A stretch of 64,000 bases of DNA, from contig NW_020825496.1 in the NCBI RefSeq assembly GCF_003286085.1, positions 1-64,000 of the forward strand, read 5' to 3'. This document shows, piece by piece, positions 40,340 through 52,183 of the stretch. The notes under the pieces were generated by a model. It searched no databases. It worked only from the letters and a program-made list of their open reading frames with translations, and had not been told where the DNA came from. Made by a program: the position numbers and the translations under genes. Origin of the DNA: Drosophila persimilis (lineage: Eukaryota > Arthropoda > Insecta > Diptera > Drosophilidae). The stretch's first letter is position 1; every line of letters starts with the position of its first letter.

Positions 40340-41805
40340 ATGCTGCTCCTGCTAATACTCAACGGGCTGCCGTGGCCGTGGCCCAAACGACCCCGGACGC
40401 AAAGCACACGTTGTCTTTGCCGAATTTTCCGTCCGATCATCTTATACGCTACCTCAACACATTTCCAAAACTGAAACACGAGCTGCCGTCGAACGCCACG
40501 ACCAGATCAACCTCGTCCGCCTGGTGGGGCCACGAGCGAGATTGTAGTGCTGAAGCACGTTTTCCCCACTGTGCCGGGGATCACACTGGATGGGCGCGAA
40601 GCAAGGAGGCTCAGGTGCAGACCTTATACTACCACGCTGACTTCGGCTACATACAGCAACAGTTGATGGAGCTCACTCCGATGTGCATGCCCAAATACCT
40701 AACAGACTCTTCCTTGGAATGCACACGATATCTCCGCTTCTGCCGGGGACGAAATCTGCTCTTCGATCTCCGCGACGTGGCACAGCGAGAGGAGCGTATT
40801 CGTTACCACATGGATGTGCTGAGTCCAGGCCAGCTGCTAGGTCACTGTGATTTGAATCGAACACGTCTCTCGGCAGAAATGGAACACATTGGATCTGCCC
40901 TGCAGTCGTGGGGTCCTGAGCTGCGGAACTTTGCAGTCTTGCCGAAGCCCGTGCTGGAGAGTGGCTTGTGTGACCTGGTCGTGAATACGCCCACTTTCAT
41001 TATGAAAATTGACGCTACGTACAATATGTATCACCATTTCTGCGACTTTTTCAACTTGTATGCTTCGCTCTTTGTCAACCAGTCCCACCCAGCCGCCTTT
41101 AACACCGATGTTCAGATCCTAATTTGGGAGACCTATCCATATGACTCGCCGTTCCGGGATACGTTCAAAGCCTTCTCCCAGCGACCAGTTTGGACCTTGA
41201 GTGATTTGGAGGGGAAGCGAGTGTGCTTTCGGAACGTTGTGCTGCCGCTGCTGACACGTATGATCTTTGGGCTGTTCTACAATACGCACATAATACAGGG
41301 CTGCTCAAATAGCGCATTGTTTCGCGCCTTCTCCGAGTTCATTTTGCATCGCCTTCAGATTCCTTTCAAACCGCCTCAACGCAGACTACGAAACACAAAG
41401 TATGGTCAAGTGCTCAATGAGCAGGATCTACTGTCTCAGCTGGAAGAAAACGATGATTATTTGGTCCAGCGCGTCTCCTATGAGCGGCTTTCCTTCACCG
41501 ACATTCTGATTGGAATGCATGGCGCCGGTCTGACACACTTACTCTTCCTGCCCAACTGGGCATGCATTTTTGAGCTGTACAACTGTGAGGATCCTAATTG
41601 CTACAAGGATTTGGCTCGGTTGCGGGGCGTTCGCTATCGTACCTGGGAGCAGAGGGAACTGGTCTACCCCCAAGACGAGGGTCATCATCCAGAAGGCGGC
41701 GCACATGCCAAATTCACAAACTATCGCTTTGATGTAGAGGAATTTTTGCACTTGGTTTCCCAAGCGGCCAGCGAAGTACGCACTCACAAGATAGAAGAGC
41801 TGTAG
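40340..41805 (+). pseudogene. Eogt: Eogt copy with frameshifted signal peptide
   Basis: From 40372 a frame of 477 codons without ATG matches EGF-domain O-GlcNAc transferase (GT61 family), the ER enzyme that adds GlcNAc to EGF repeats of extracellular proteins such as Dumpy and Notch. Seen directly: DHLIRYLNTFP near the start, WGHERDC, FMKIDATYNMYHHFCDFFN-type core residues, IGMHGAGLTHLLFLP (the GT61 signature), and a C-terminus KIEEL that resembles an ER-retrieval signal. The only upstream ATG (40340) gives a hydrophobic signal MLLLLILNG in another frame. Adding one G in the GGG run at 40364-40366 would make the two continuous, so one base appears lost there. Without it the product lacks ER entry. 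No intron interrupts the frame. A sequencing indel is an alternative. Confidence 0.85.
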
Positions 41806-41944
41806 TTCCTTTTTGTGATCCAAATGCATTTATTTGAATTATTTGCTCGACCCAAAAAAAAAATAAAACGGTACATATAACTGTTGCGTCCAAATAGCGG
41901 TTCACATATGTCTGTATGTGTCGATATGTGTGTATTTATGTGTT
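41806..41944 (+). terminator. Eogt 3' end and flank
   Basis: An AATAAA signal lies at about 41863-41868 after a run of A. The following GTACATATAACTGTTGCGTCC… flank recurs at 52716, where it is not interrupted by BEL-B. Confidence 0.6.
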
Positions 41945-42346
41945 TGTTCGGGCCAGCCGCTGAAGAATAACCGTAACTTTAAAATTATTATTATTGTATG
42001 AGCATAGAGAGCCGCCTACATATGTTGTAAAGCATTGACTTTCTGCAGAGCTGCTGCGCTCTCCCGCTAAAGGGGCTCTCTGCCGCCGCCACTTCGGCAA
42101 CTACTTTGATCTGCTGCCGCCACTTCGGCAGTCACTTTGATCTAACGCCGTCGTCTATAGTTTTAGTTCTATGCTAACCCCTCTGCGCATTGGTTGCATA
42201 TCGATCTCGCATAAAGTTCATCTGGCAATAGCAAGCAATCGGCTTCCGCTAAGCCACCAAGATTAAATACGAATTATAAAGTTTAACCCAAAATCTCTTT
42301 TTATTTTGAAATACATAGGTGCCAAAAAAGCTTGGAATCTCAAACA
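41945..42346 (+). repeat. BEL-B 5' LTR
   Basis: 402 bases from TGTTCGGGCC to CTCAAACA, with TG…CA ends. It contains two imperfect copies of GCCGCCACTTCGGCA (about 42086 and 42116). Confidence 0.8.
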
Positions 42347-42347
42347 T

Positions 42348-42365
42348 TGGTGACCCCGACGTGAT
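42348..42365 (+). other. BEL-B primer binding site (tRNA-Trp)
   Basis: TGGTGACCCCGACGTGAT lies one base after the LTR and is identical to the BEL-A site. Confidence 0.75.
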
Positions 42366-42680
42366 ATAAAACCATTGCTTAATCGCGTTCCGTTAAAACA
42401 CTTATTAATTATACAATATTGTGTTGTTGGGTAGTTTAACTACCAACAAATACATTTGTGTGCACATTAAAAACAGTTTAAAGTGCAAATTCAGTGAGAG
42501 TGCGGCTGGAATATTTATAGACAAATTCCGGTACTTTAAGCGTCGAATCTCTCATTCTCTGCGCAGCTGCAGCCGCGGTTCTTGACTTTTCGTGTCTTGC
42601 ATTCTCGCTCTCGCGTCTATACATCGTCGCTTAAGCGGTATTTCATTTTCCGTTGTTGTGTCGATTGCACAACGGTTAAC

Positions 42681-44249
42681 ATGGACAACGATCCAAATAC
42701 AGGCGCGGGCGGAAATATTGTGGTGGCTGATTCCAGACTGAGTCTGTATAAACGTAAAAGTCAGTCATTATATGATCGATTGCACAGGCTTGGCGAATCC
42801 TTCGCGGGGAATAAAATCGACAAGCTGACCGCCGCGGAAGTCGAGGTGCGCCTTGATATGTTGGCAGAAATTCGAGCGGAATTTAATAAGGCCCATAATG
42901 AGTTATAGGCTCTCGATCAAAACGAGATTGGGAGTGAGCTGCGCGAAATCTTCGATACTCTTTTCATATCGTTGAAAGCTGAGTTGCTGGCTGCTGTTGA
43001 AGTAAGCCAGTCACACGCCGCTGCCAATTCTACGACTCTGCCAAGCCATTCCGGACATAGTACCATCATCATGGCTCACAAGCAGCGACTTCCTGAGCTG
43101 AAGGTGCCGAAGTTTTCTGGTGGATACGTCGAGTTCTCGGATTTTATGGCAATGTTCAAATCGGTGATTGAAGCGGATGCGGATCTCAGTGACATCGAGA
43201 AATTCCAGCACCTTCGCTCTTGCCTCGCTGATGCGGCTTTGGATTCGGTTCGATCGTTGGAGCTCTCCAGTGCCAATTATCGTGCGGCTCTGGATATACT
43301 TAATAAACGCTTTAATAACAAAAGACTTGTTTTCCAGGCACACATCAAGAAGATTCTTGGGCTAAAGAGGGTAGACTCGCCTTCTGCTAAAAGGCTTCGG
43401 GAGTTTTCGGATGCAGTCAATTTACACATGCGAGCGTTGCAGACATTGGGAACTGCTGAGGAGATTTCGGGATTCATGGTTATCAACATGCTGCTGCAGA
43501 AGTTGGATTCGAAGACGCAAACCAAATGGGAGGAGCACACATCGTCGGATGCTATACCTACCGCAGAGGAATTCTTCGAATTCTTGCAGCAACGCTGCCA
43601 GAAAATGGAGCGATTGGAATATGCTACAGCGACACACGCTAGTAGCGATCAGGTGGGAAAAAACCATTCCTATAAGCATGTTAAGAAAACGTTTGTAGCT
43701 TCCAACTCTTCCGCCGACCCGTCTGTATGCGTCTTTTGCCACTCAGCGGGCCATGGAATATACTCGTGCAAGATATTCGAAAATCTCTCACCGTTGCTGC
43801 GCCACAAAGAAGTGAAGAAGCTTTCCCTATGCTTCAATTGCCTAAAACCGGGGCACCGGACCCGCGCATGCAATAGTGGAAAATGTCGAGTATGCGGCGG
43901 TAGGCATCATAGTTTGTTGCACTTCGTTAGTATGCAGCCCACAACACAAGGCTGCCCAGGTATTACTCCTCCCGATCTGGCCGTTCAACCGGACACTCTT
44001 TCCGTTGCTCAAAATTCTGCTAGCAGCTCGTCTCTACCTTCGTCTACCTCTCTTGCTGCCCAAGGTCTTCACTCTGATGTCGTGCTTCTGGCTACAGCCG
44101 TGGTTCTCGTGAAGAATTGGTCTGGCGTTTTAGTTCCTTGTCGTGCCATCTTAGATTCAGGATCGCAGTTGCATCTCGTCACATCGAGGTTCGCCCAGCA
44201 GCTTCAGCTTAGGAGAACTCAATCGTCTGCACTTGTGTCTGGGCTGGGC
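42681..44249 (+). pseudogene. BEL-B gag and protease start, with one nonsense codon
   Basis: The frame starts ATGGACAACGATCC at 42681 and is interrupted by a single in-frame TAG at 42906-42908. It then stays open to the truncation at 44249. The protein has a DUF1759-type core (LKVPKFSGGYVEFSDFMAMF), knuckles CVFCHSAGHGIYSC and CFNCLKPGHRTRAC, then CRVCGGRHHSLLH. The protease motif AILDSGSQ is near the end. It is closely parallel to BEL-A gag in layout but clearly a different family. RT, integrase and the 3' LTR are absent. Confidence 0.85.
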
Positions 44250-44665
44250 GTATGAAGATTTTACGCAACAAAGCACTATTATTTCTATTTATTTATTTAT
44301 TATTATTATTATTTTTTTTTTAAATGTTTGAACGAGAACGATAATCGAAAACGAATTTGAATTGAATGTCGAGGCACGAGGTATCAAGGGAAAGAGTAGT
44401 TGCAAGTGACGGGCGAAAACAATATACACCTTAGATATAGGGTAGCGCGTCACTTGACAAGTAACAGCCGAAAACAATATACCCGTTAGATACAGGGTAG
44501 CGCGTCGCTTGGCGAACCGTTAAGCTCAAGAGCGTCAACGAAAATTCTCCCAACAAATACAACGCAAGCAGCAGTGGAGAAGCGAAAGCGAAAACGAAAT
44601 AATGCACCGGTGCTGCTGCTTGTATGTATGTGTGGATATTTTCTATACGCCGTGGCTTGGGATCT
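44250..44665 (+). repeat. Eogt 5'-flank segment, copy B
   Basis: It matches 39532-39935 from GTATGAAGATTTTACGC to GTGGCTTGGG, with two 55-base repeats instead of three and extra sequence around 44380-44400. Immediately after it GYP1-A env sequence begins (ATACGATCCTAAC). Confidence 0.75.
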
Positions 44666-44905
44666 ATACGATCCTAACAAAGTAGTATTGTCTACGACAT
44701 TTTTGCCTGAAACTAATATAGCACCATCCTGAATGATGTCTATTTCTTTGTTTTTTTTCCCTTTTTTTAGTGCAGTTGGCTTTAAAGCCATTAAGTAAAT
44801 TGGTGAAACAGGTATTCCTTAAATTTATTTGTGCGTAATTGTTAAAAGTTTCACTTTTAAAATTATTCATTAAATAGTATTTCTCCTTACATTCACAAAC
44901 TTTTT

Positions 44906-46028
44906 TTATACCCGATACTCAAAATGAGTATTGGGGTATATTAGATTTTGTGGTAAAAGTGGATGTGTGTAACGTCCAGAAGGAATCGTTTCCGACCCTA
45001 TAAAGTATATATATTCTTGATCAGCATCAATAGCCGAGTCGATTGAGCCCTGTCTGTCTGTCCGTCCGTCCGTCTGTCCGTCTGTCCGTCCCCTTCAGCG
45101 CCTAATGCTCAAAGACTATAAGAGCTAGAGCAACGATGTTTTGGATCCAGACTTCTGTGATATGTCACTGCTACAAAAATATTTCAAAACTTTGCCCCGC
45201 CCACTTCCGCCCCCACAAAGGGCGAAAATCTGTGGCATCCACAATTTCGACGATACGAGAAAACTAAAAACGCAGAATCGTAGAAGATGACTATATCTTC
45301 TAGAGTGCAAAATCTGAACCAGATCGTATAATTATTACAGCCAGAATCACGAAAACAATATCACTCTTTCTCGCTCTGTCTCACTCTAACACACAGGATT
45401 CATGGTCGGTTTTGCAATTTGCAAAATATGAGTTCAAGGATCTCAGAACCTATAAAAGCCAGAGCAACCAAATTTGGTATCCACACTCCTGTGATATCGG
45501 ACCTTGACCGTTTCCTGTCCAAATTTCGCCACACCCCCTTCCGCCCCCGCAAAGGACGAAAATCTGAGGCAACCACAAATCTCAGAGACTATTAAGGCTA
45601 GAGTAACTAAATTTGGTATCCGCACTTCTGTTAGATCTCACTTTAAAACGTATATCTCATAATTTCGCCCTACCCCCTACAGCCCACACAAAGGACGAAA
45701 ATCTGTTGCATCCACATTCGACATCCACATTATTGCAGATTCGAGAAAACTAAAAACGCAGAATCATAGATAGCGACAATATCTATCAGCTTGCTGAATC
45801 TGGACCAGATCGGATTATTTTTGTAGCCAAAAGCAAGAAATCAATTTGCACTGGCTACGCAGCGACCGACGTCACGCTCAGACTGCTTTTCTGTCTCTCT
45901 CGCACGCATTCTTTGTCGTGTCGTTCAATATTAGCAGCGTCTGCCGGAGGAGAGCCATACTGACTTAGTATCGGGTATAACTGTAGAGTTGCGGTGTCCG
46001 CAGCAACTCACAACGTTCCCCCTCGTTT
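44906..46028 (+). mobile_element. ISY, full length, in GYP1-A env
   Basis: 1,123 bases from TTATACCCGATACTC to CCCCCTCGTTT. The empty site is seen in GYP1-B (CACAAACTTTTTCACTTATT near 59970), where the flanks are continuous, so the ends are exact to within the T run. It is the most complete ISY in the window, with a distinct, diverged sequence (TGAGACAGAGCGAG in place of GAGAGAGACAGGG). Confidence 0.92.
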
Positions 46029-46818
46029 CACTTATAACTAACATTCCATCATTTTGTGAGATGGCTCTTGCATGGTAAAACTTGCAAATATCTTTAATTT
46101 GAGGATATTTTATGTAAATGATTATTAAATCTGCATTTCGAATTATTTTAACCGTTGCAATGTCCAGCAGATCAGACAGTTCAACATTATGTTTTTCATG
46201 CTTATAAATGTCCTCTATTTCGTTTTTATTTAAAATTGTTGTATTGAAAATGTTTACTTTTAAGAGGGTTATGGTATCAACTAAATTTAGTAGGTCAAAA
46301 GTTATTAATTTTAAACGATGCTTTCTCAGTATCGTTTCTTCATTGAAGATGACATTTTTTAATGAATTTGATAGCAATTCAATTTCTTTGAAAAATTTGG
46401 AATTTATTACAAATTGTTTATTATTATTAATTATTAATTCATTTACTTTATTTTGTATTTTCAAAAAGTCGTCATGATCAGGGCTGCCTGCTATCCATTT
46501 CCAAATGGTACCTAATTCATTAATTCCCCTTTCATTCCGTTTTGGAACTAATTCTGAAATCATTAATTTTAATAGACTTTAGTCCATTGATATTTCCCAC
46601 TCATCGTCTGAATTAATTGATTTGTTGACATATTTGGATTCTTTATCAATTATCTCTCTATAAAAACTCAAATTAGTAATATGGAAAAGTTCAGCGTATG
46701 TTTCATAAGTGTAAACGTCTCTGTCGTCTTTGAGCAATAGATAGTCACTATGCGTATAGTCAATTACTTCCGAAGTCGTCAATATAACAAAAGTCAGTAT
46801 TAGTATATTCGCATACAT
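46029..46818 (-). pseudogene. GYP1-A envelope gene, broken
   Basis: The frame starts at 46818 with a hydrophobic signal (MYANILILTFVILTTS), reads 79 codons and meets a stop at 46579. It then reopens (46563) with GINELGTIWKWIAGSPDHDD, the conserved fusion-type segment of errantiviral envelope proteins that follows a basic cleavage region. It continues to the ISY at 46028, with the remainder at 44905-44666. The transmembrane end is missing here but seen in GYP1-B. Broken by a nonsense codon, an ISY and truncation. Confidence 0.75.
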
Positions 46819-46834
46819 TTTCTGGAAGAAATAT

Positions 46835-47620
46835 TTAATATTTGATGTTATCTTTATGTATAATTCTGTTTCTATTGTTGATTATAATTTTATTCGGTCG
46901 ATTTTCCTTAACTACCTGCTTTTTGTATCGGGATTGAAGTTTATTTCTTTCCCCGAATTTCTTTTCATAAACTACTTCTATTTTATAATCTTTTTCTCTT
47001 CTATCTTTGTTATGTAGCTTAAGCATTTTGGTCTGAGCTTCCTTAAGTAATATTGGATTATGTTTGTGTTCTATTTTGTTATACAATATGTCATATGGCA
47101 TTTGATTGGTCGTTGAATGTATCGTCAGGTTATATTTCAGTGCCGCCCTTATTATTATTTCTGAATAATCTGTTAGATTTAGTTCATGCTTGATGCACCG
47201 CGCTATTTCTGTTAGTGTGGAATGTACCCTTTCTACCTGACCATTTGAGGTGCTGTGTCTGGGATCAGCATAATAAATAGTTAAGTTACTTCTTTGTATG
47301 AATGATCTAAATTGTGCTGAAGTAAAGCTTGGTTCGTTGTCAGTCATTAATGATGATGCTAACGGAAAGTGTTGCAAAATTTCCATTACCTTATTTTCAA
47401 TGTTTAATTTACTTTGAATTTCCTTGACCACCAAGTATTTGGAATAAGAATCTATACAAGTTATGAATGTTAGGTTTTGGGCATAGTATATGTCTAAGTG
47501 TAATTGATCTCCTTCTTTTGCTGGAATGGGAGCTTCCCCAATTGGAATTTTTACAGGGTGTCTGTGATATTTGTTTTTGTTACAGATCTCACAATTTTTT
47601 ATATATTCTTTTAATTTTTA
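46835..47620 (-). pseudogene. GYP1-A integrase, one nonsense codon
   Basis: The integrase zinc-finger histidines (THCRAHRG) are at the end of the upstream RT frame. A TAA at 47618-47620 then interrupts, after which the cysteine pair (CEICNK) and the catalytic core follow. The core has Asp in LHLDIYY, Asp in MTDNEPSF and Glu in GQVERVH. The 199-codon frame at 47434-46835 carries most of the core and a basic C-terminus. Apart from the stop the domain looks complete. Confidence 0.8.
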
Positions 47621-49498
47621 GTGCAGGTTTGGCCAATAATACAGCTTAGTTATTTGTTTGTAATTTTCGTCTAGTCCTCTATGGGCTCTGCAATGTGTTT
47701 CTTCTATAATAGTAGCTTTATCTTCTGAATTTAGTACATCTTGGAGGAACTTTCTCGTGAAGAGAAATTTATTTATGAAGTTTTCCTTTAGCTTATTTTG
47801 GATAAGGTATAAATCTTCTAAAGTGCAGTGTATTCCTGTGGTTAAGTGAGGCTGAATAAATTCTTTTAAAATGATTAGCAAATTGTCAACCGTATCAAAT
47901 TCAATAATATGTCGGGTATTTTCATAAACTCTTACTAACTCATGAACTGTGAATCTCCCTTGCGCTAATAGTAGCTGCTGTTTAAATTGGTTTAGAGGCT
48001 TGCTAGTCTCTTGAATGACGTTTTCAAAACTACTCTCTGCTGAATGCTGAGTATTTATGTCTGATTCTGATTCTGTCTGGTCGACATCACTATCTGTCAT
48101 ATGATTTATTTTAATCCGAGATAAAGCGTCCGCTACTACGTTAGTTGAGCCTGGCTTATAAATGATTTTTGGTGTGAAACTTTCTATGAAGTAATACCAA
48201 CGTTTCATTTCAACATTTGGTTTTTTTTGCGACATTGCAAAGGACAAAGGTTGGTGATCTGTATGTATTTCAATTCCACTCACTCCGTATAAATAATTTC
48301 GCAAATTTTTTAATGCCCATACAATAGCTAATAATTCCTTTTTATTAGTAGCATATAATTGCTCGGTTTTACTTAAAGTTTTAGAAATAAATGTTATGGG
48401 ACTCCCATCTTCCGACAAAACCGCACCTATTGCTATGTCCGATGCATCTGTGGTTAATGTGAATTTTTTATTGTAATCTGGTTGTACTAATTCAATATGT
48501 GCTATTAAACTGTCCTTTAAATTATTAAATGCTCCAATTGCTGGTTCATCCAGCTGTATTAATGTTTTCTTGGATGCCCTTCGTGAAACTTTCCCATTTA
48601 CTCCACTCAGATATTTTGTTAAAGGTTTGGCAATTGTGGCATAACTTCGGACAAATTTTCTGTAATACCCTGTTAGTCCTAAGAAGCTACGTAGCTCTCT
48701 GATATTTTTAGGAATGGGATAGTTTTGTATTGCGGAGATTTTGTCTGGATCTGTTTTAATGATATTTTGGGAAACAATGTATCCCAGAAATTTGGTTTCC
48801 AATTGAAAGAATTTAGACTTTTCTAGGGAAATTTTCATGTTAGCGTTTTGCAATATCTGTATTATATGAATTAGATCTTTATAATGCTGTTCTATAGTTT
48901 TTGAAAATATTATTATATCGTCCATATAAACGTGACAAGTTTTCCCAACTTGTTCTCTAAGTATATCGTCCATTGCCCTTTGGAAAATTCTGGGAGCGTT
49001 CGTCAATCCCATAGGCATTCTTAGAAATTTATATTTGCCGTTATTTATGGAAAAATATGTTTTTTCAATATCCGATTCCCTCATTAAAATCTGATAGAAA
49101 CCTGACTCTAAATCAATGGCCGAGAAATACTTTGCCTTACCTAAATTGGCAAGGATTACTGAAGGATCTTGCATAGGGTATCTATCCGGTATGGTGTTTT
49201 CATTAAGTTTCTTAAAGTCTATTACTAATCTATGCTTAGGAGTTCCGTCCTCATTTACTCCCTTCTTTGGTACTACTATTACCGGTGAATTATATGGGCT
49301 TTTACTAGGTCTGATTATACCTTCATCTAACATTTTAATTATTTCGTTATTAACGAAATCGTTAACCGAATAAGCGTATGGATACTGCTTGCCATATACC
49401 GGTCTATCATGCTCAGTGTTAATCTCTCCTTTTATATCCGTTCTGAACGGTAACTGTAAATTTATATTGGCATGGTCTTCTTCGATGATAGATACCAT
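47618..49498 (-). pseudogene. GYP1-A reverse transcriptase and RNase H
   Basis: The 626-codon frame has the RT fingers (HRLVIDFKKLN), palm (FSAIDLESGFYQI), catalytic YMDDIIIFS and the thumb (SFLGLTGYYRKF). RNase H has TTDASDIAIGAVL and TDHQPLSF. It is separated from the protease frame by loss of two bases (TCTCTGAG here against TCTCTCTGAG in GYP1-B) at about 49500. All catalytic carboxylates are in place. Confidence 0.88.
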
Positions 49499-50294
49499 TT
49501 TCTCTGAGATTTTCTAAATTGTCCTCTTTGTAAGTTATTGTGTTATACAATTTAATTTTTTTCAATTCAGAATTTGCATAATTTTGAATGTCAAATATTT
49601 CTACGACGGCGTGTTCAGGATTTTTGCATCCCAAACTTTTAAATGGTTCATTGTCGGATAATTCAACGATGGCGTGTTCAGGATTCTTTAATCCCAAACT
49701 ATTCAAACTTTTAGTGTCGGATAATTCAACGACGGCGTGCTCAGGATATTTTAATCCCAAACTGTTAAAACTTTGGATGTCGGATAATTCAACGACGGCG
49801 GGTTCAGGATATTTGAATCCCAAACTATTGACGGATAATTCTTCGTCGGCGTGCTCAGGATTTTTTGATCCCAAGCTATATAAACTTCCTTTTACCTTTA
49901 CTGAATCACTTTTCATTTCTTTTTCTTCTTCAAAATATTTTTTTATTATATATTCCTTCAATGGAAGGATGGTTTTTCCTTCTATAAAGGTTAATTTGTT
50001 AAGGACCTCGTCATATATTAGTTTCTCCTCATTGTCTTTATAACTTATAGTCCCCTTTCCTGTATCAATAACAGCTCCGATTTTCTTTAATAGGTTAAAT
50101 CCTATTAGTAAATCTGCCTCCATTCCATCTATTTCATAAAACACTTGTTTTGTGTTGAAAATAGTTATATTATGGAAATATTTAATTATTGAAAACCCAT
50201 TCACTGTAGCAACTTTCTTATAAATTGATAATTCTTTTTTATTTTCGTAAATTCCTCTTTTTATATAACAGGAAGTTGCTCCCGTATCTATCAA
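49419..50294 (-). pseudogene. GYP1-A protease region with internal repeats
   Basis: The frame begins at the aspartic protease active site (IDTGATSCYI) and includes the flap and ADLLIGFNLLKKIG region. It is followed by a linker of five copies of a 22-residue repeat (consensus NSLGLKYPEHAVVELSD). The frame shifts before RT because of the two-base loss. GYP1-B has only two repeat copies. Confidence 0.82.
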
Positions 50295-50347
50295 AACTTT
50301 TAATTCTCTGTTTATTTTTTTATCTACTCTTTTTAAGTAGGGCAGTC

Positions 50348-51592
50348 CTACTTCGGGGGCTGATCTAAAAAATGATCCTCCTCAATGTTATTTATCCTCA
50401 TTGCTTTGTTAGCCGGTTGTTCCGACATTTCGTTTGGCTTTCGTTTCTGCGCTTGATTGTCGTTAGACTGATTATTCGGTACTACGTTTGCCCTAAAATG
50501 CTGAGCTTGGTTATAATTGTTATTATTTCTCCTATAATAACCGTTAGTAATCTCCCGATAATTTCTATTGTTATTATTTCCCCTGAATTGATTGCTGTTC
50601 TGTCGGTTCCGGATTTGTATCGATTCGTCTACATCCATTGGTTCTGGGGCCTGATTTTGTTGTCTATTACCCAAGAAATAGGGTTGTCCCCAAGACATGT
50701 TATTCCTCTGAAAATCCCTTTTTTGGTCGGATGGTGAACTATTAGTCCTAGGTTGTCGTTGGTTGAATCTTAAGGTATTGTAATTATTATTCCCTGAATT
50801 TCTGGGACCGCTGAATTGGTAAGCAAATTGGGCCCGAATGTTATTAGATTGCAATTCCTGTACCTTTGCCAAGGCATTCGGTAAATCTGGGGGATTTAAT
50901 GAAAATAGGATTTCAGCAATGCCGCCGTTTAGGCCAGTGGCAAAAATGCGTAAGGCATTGTCTCTAATTTTTTTATTTGATTCTTTGGTGATTTCACTGT
51001 CCTTTCCGTGAGTCATTATTGTCTTATTTATTAACAAGGTCATTTTCTTTTTAACCTCGTTATAGAAATCTATTATTGAAAGGTTCCCTTGTCGGAGAAC
51101 GCTTAACTCCTGTTCTATTATGTAAATTGGTCTCTTGTCACTATAAACAAAGTCAAGTCGTGAAAGTATGGCATCAAAATTTAAAACTGTCCCGTGGTTG
51201 GTCAGTGCGTCATGTGCTGGTCCTGTTATTTTGTTTCTCAAAATTGTTAATGCAATATAATATTGCTTACTTCCTTTCTTATATAACTTCACTGCAGTTT
51301 CTGCAGCTTCCCTCCATCCTAGGTATTGGTTTAATCCACCATTGAAAATTGGTAGGGATTCTATTACCTTTAATGTGGTGTCATCTTTTATTGTCTCGTC
51401 TATTGTTTCTGCCTGATAATCTGATACCTGATCGGATTTAGTTTCTATTTGTTGTTTTAAATTTAGAATTTGCTCTTGTACTTGTGAAATTTGAAGTGCT
51501 ATCAATTGTTTGACCAGATCTGCAGTGAGATCGGTCCTTGTTTGAGAGTTAATCATTTTTAGTTTTTCAAAATCTAAAGTTAGTTGATCCAC
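50348..51592 (-). CDS. GYP1-A gag protein
   Basis: 414 intact codons. The N-terminus is a Gln-rich coiled-coil-like stretch (residues about 25-55). The central part (ESLPIFNGGLNQYLGWREAA…) is the gag core of gypsy/17.6/297-type elements, and the tail is Asn/Arg/Gln-rich with no zinc knuckle, as usual for this group. It forms particles around element RNA. Translation of protease/RT would follow by frameshift, since the next frame starts 50 bases on. Confidence 0.82.
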   Translation of the reverse strand: MDQLTLDFEKLKMINSQTRTDLTADLVKQLIALQISQVQEQILNLKQQIETKSDQVSDYQAETIDETIKDDTTLKVIESLPIFNGGLNQYLGWREAAETAVKLYKKGSKQYYIALTILRNKITGPAHDALTNHGTVLNFDAILSRLDFVYSDKRPIYIIEQELSVLRQGNLSIIDFYNEVKKKMTLLINKTIMTHGKDSEITKESNKKIRDNALRIFATGLNGGIAEILFSLNPPDLPNALAKVQELQSNNIRAQFAYQFSGPRNSGNNNYNTLRFNQRQPRTNSSPSDQKRDFQRNNMSWGQPYFLGNRQQNQAPEPMDVDESIQIRNRQNSNQFRGNNNNRNYREITNGYYRRNNNNYNQAQHFRANVVPNNQSNDNQAQKRKPNEMSEQPANKAMRINNIEEDHFLDQPPK

Positions 51593-52182
51593 CTTAAATT
51601 TTTCTTATATGTTAGTTGATCCACCTTGAATTTTTCTTATATGTTTGTTTTTATAATCTAATATAACCTAGTTGAACTTATATATTTTTTAATACAACTT
51701 TTGCTCACGAACTATCCGGTAGGGGTCGTCCTTCTTAGTTTGGCTGACAGATCTTCGAACGGGTCTTCCTTCTTGATTTGGCTGACAGGTCTTCGAACGG
51801 GTCTTCCTTCTTAAATTTCTTTGTTTAACTGGGTCTTCTGGGGGTCTTCCTTCTTTGGTTTCGCTGATAGTTTCACTTTCTTTGTATTTTGTTTTGGTTG
51901 GTTTTGTTTAAAAACTTTGGGTTTTTTTGGTTTTTTTGTATTTTTGAATTGTCTTGATTAGCTTTTGTATTTATTTGTATTTTGTATTGTATTTGTATTT
52001 GTATTTGTATTGTATATTGTATTTATTTTTGCACACCCTAAGCTCCGGTTTGTTTCCTTTTTATCTCACTTTTTTTATCTTATATCACACAGTCACTCCG
52101 CGTTTTTAAATTTGAAGGATTTATTCCATTAATTAATTGTCCTTCGGGTTTTTATATACAACGTCGCCCCACGTTGGGCGCC
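51593..52182 (-). other. GYP1-A leader with short repeats
   Basis: Untranslated leader. Repeated GGGTCTTCCTTCTT…GCTGACAGGTCTTCGAAC blocks (51720-51870) are followed by a low-complexity TTTGTATTTGTATT run (51950-52025). The GYP1-B leader has the same parts. Confidence 0.7.
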
Positions 52183-52183
52183 A
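52166..52183 (-). other. GYP1-A primer binding site (tRNA-Lys)
   Basis: Minus-strand TGGCGCCCAACGTGGGGC overlaps the last LTR base. It is complementary to the Drosophila tRNA-Lys 3' end (…CCCCACGTTGGGCGCCA). Confidence 0.75.

Larger units (their letters stand above)
41945..44249 (+). mobile_element. BEL-B: 5'-half of a BEL/Pao element
   Basis: 5' LTR, tRNA-Trp primer site, gag and the start of the protease are present. The element is broken off at 44249 where the duplicated Eogt 5' flank begins. The empty target survives at 52780-52790 (ATATGTGTGTTTAG). Confidence 0.88.

Noticed and set aside
40265-40474. Plus ORF overlapping the Eogt start
   Set aside because: It contains the Eogt signal peptide frame only; the rest is out-of-frame reading of Eogt.
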